Source: Kribbella amoyensis (GTDB lineage Bacteria > Actinomycetota > Actinomycetes > Propionibacteriales > Kribbellaceae). Taken from it: a DNA stretch of 64,000 nt. A program made the position numbers and the translations under genes. Every line of letters starts with the position of its first letter. Positions within the stretch are counted from its first letter, which is position 1. The stretch covers positions 186,001 through 250,000 of the forward strand of contig NZ_VIVK01000002.1 in the NCBI RefSeq assembly GCF_007828865.1, in the 5' to 3' direction. Shown in pieces: positions 62,934 through 64,000 of the stretch. The notes below the pieces were generated by a model, which did no database searches, was not told the origin of the DNA, and was given only the letters and a program-made list of their open reading frames with translations.

Positions 62934-63051
62934 CCTTTCTGACGGACAGTCGTTTGCTGGGAAAACCTGACAACGTGCGCCCTCTTCTGGACCAGGACCG
63001 GCTGACCTAGCGTGTCCGGCGTCACACTCACTTCAGGGAGGGGATCCGCTC

Positions 63052-64000
63052 GTGAGAGACGTCCGGAGAACGTTGTACGCGGCATCCGGTGCGATCGCAC
63101 TGGTGACCGCGACACTCGCGGTGCCGGTCACCGCCGGCGCCGGGGTGTCCGGGGGAGACACCGAGTACCTGGTCCTGCTCGAGGCCGGCGCGAACCGTGC
63201 TCAGGCGGTCGCCGCGGTCGAAGCGGCCGGCGGCGAGGTGGTCAAGGAGAACACGAACCTGGGCACGCTGACCGTGCGCGCGGCCGAGACCGGGTTCACC
63301 GGCCGGGTGTCGGCCTCGTCAGCGATCGAGGGCGCCGCCCGCAGCCGCCCGATCGGCCAGCTGCCGCGGGCGAAGCGCAACGTGGTGGAGAAGGAGAACC
63401 TCGGCGCCGCCCGGAGTATCGGCAAGAAGGTTGCCAAGAGCACCGGGATGGACCCGCTCGACAGCCAGCTGTGGGGGCTGCGGATGGTCCGGTCCGACCT
63501 GGCCCGGCAGGTCCAGCCGGGCAAGCGCGCGGTCAAGGTCGGCATCCTCGACTCCGGGATCGACGCGCGCAACCCGGACATCGCGCCGAACTTCGACTGG
63601 AAGCTGTCCCGCAACTTCGCGCCCGACCTGCCCGAGGTGGACGGCGTCTGCGAGTTCCGCGGCTGTGTCGACCCGGTCGGCTGGGACGACAGCGGGCACG
63701 GTACCCACGTGGCCGGCACGATCGCGGCCGCGGCCAACGGGATCGGCGTCTCCGGGGTCGCCCCGAACGTCACGCTGGTCGAGATCCGCGGCGGCCAGGA
63801 CAGCGGGTACGTGTTCCTCGGCCCGGTGGTGGACGCGCTCACGTACGCCGGTGACGTCGGGCTGGACGTGGTGAACATGTCCTTCTACGTCGACCCGTGG
63901 CTGTACAACTGCCGGAACAACCCGGCGGACAGCCCGGAGGCGCAGGCCGAGCAGCGTGCCACGATCCAGGTGATGCGGCGGGCGCTGAACTACGCGCACG
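63052..64000 (+). CDS. Secreted subtilisin-like S8 peptidase, cut by the window end
   Basis: At least 316 residues from GTG 63052, 10 bases behind GGGAGGGG. Signal peptide (TLYAASGAIALVTATLAVPVTA), then an I9-like propeptide (YLVLLEAGANRAQAVAAVEA, GTLTVRA). The catalytic domain begins with LWGLRMVRSDLA; Asp lies in GILDSGIDARNPD (about residue 167) and His in DDSGHGTHVAGTI (about 221). The Ser motif lies beyond 64000. It resembles fervidolysin-type secreted proteases and is not a close copy of the frameshifted one at 3791. Intact as far as seen. Confidence 0.9.
   Translation, partial: MRDVRRTLYAASGAIALVTATLAVPVTAGAGVSGGDTEYLVLLEAGANRAQAVAAVEAAGGEVVKENTNLGTLTVRAAETGFTGRVSASSAIEGAARSRPIGQLPRAKRNVVEKENLGAARSIGKKVAKSTGMDPLDSQLWGLRMVRSDLARQVQPGKRAVKVGILDSGIDARNPDIAPNFDWKLSRNFAPDLPEVDGVCEFRGCVDPVGWDDSGHGTHVAGTIAAAANGIGVSGVAPNVTLVEIRGGQDSGYVFLGPVVDALTYAGDVGLDVVNMSFYVDPWLYNCRNNPADSPEAQAEQRATIQVMRRALNYAH

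Overview
This is a GC-rich actinobacterial chromosome segment. Codons end almost always in G or C, GTG starts and 4-bp start/stop overlaps are frequent, and there is a mycothiol-type maleylpyruvate isomerase-fold protein. Content and style resemble a soil genus such as Kribbella (inference from gene content only). No rRNA, tRNA, phage, IS element or CRISPR array was seen. The window reads as ordinary chromosome rich in secreted hydrolases, sugar transporters and regulators.

Layout. 1-3.7 kb: cut XRE regulator, a small unknown protein, a LuxR-type regulator, and an MFS transporter coupled to an HxlR regulator. 3.8-6.8 kb: a large secreted subtilase broken by a one-base frameshift. 7.0-10.2 kb: an unusual two-gene signalling unit, a receiver fused to a thioredoxin-reductase-like flavoprotein plus a cyclic-nucleotide-domain histidine kinase. 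10.4-17.4 kb: a galactonate (De Ley-Doudoroff type) module with KDG-type kinase, KDPG aldolase, galactonate dehydratase, FCD-GntR regulator, SDR and sugar epimerase, wrapped round a secreted sialidase. 17.4-23.1 kb: secreted C39-like/FG-GAP protein, 5'-nucleotidase, TAP-like peptidase and a DoxX protein. 23.2-39.5 kb: a beta-glucan/chitin utilisation locus. It has an Opp-type ABC importer with a GH1 beta-glucosidase, LacI and ROK regulators, a second GH1, and secreted GH16, GH30 and GH18 enzymes that all carry near-identical CBM13 modules. Two nearly identical 14-bp LacI-type palindromes tie the importer to the secreted glucanases.

39.6-47.2 kb: a run of small regulators (MerR, ArsR, MarR, TetR) with their partner enzymes, a NarL-type two-component system, a DedA protein and an FMN reductase. 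47.4-52.6 kb: a MacB/FtsX-type ABC exporter, a TetR regulator and a YhgE-like membrane protein. 52.8-56.0 kb: a CUT1-type sugar ABC importer without its own ATPase. 56.2-59.8 kb: a tightly coupled four-gene cluster of unknown function (TPR-like protein, tiny linker protein, three-helix membrane protein, HExxH protein); this is the best candidate for an undescribed system. 59.8-64.0 kb: an M16 peptidase pair, a DUF4190-like membrane protein and the start of a second secreted subtilase cut by the window edge.

Together the genes suggest a saprophyte that degrades fungal cell walls and sialylated or galactosylated material outside the cell, imports the oligosaccharides by ABC transporters and finishes hydrolysis inside. 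All functions are read from motifs and family memory; no database search was run.
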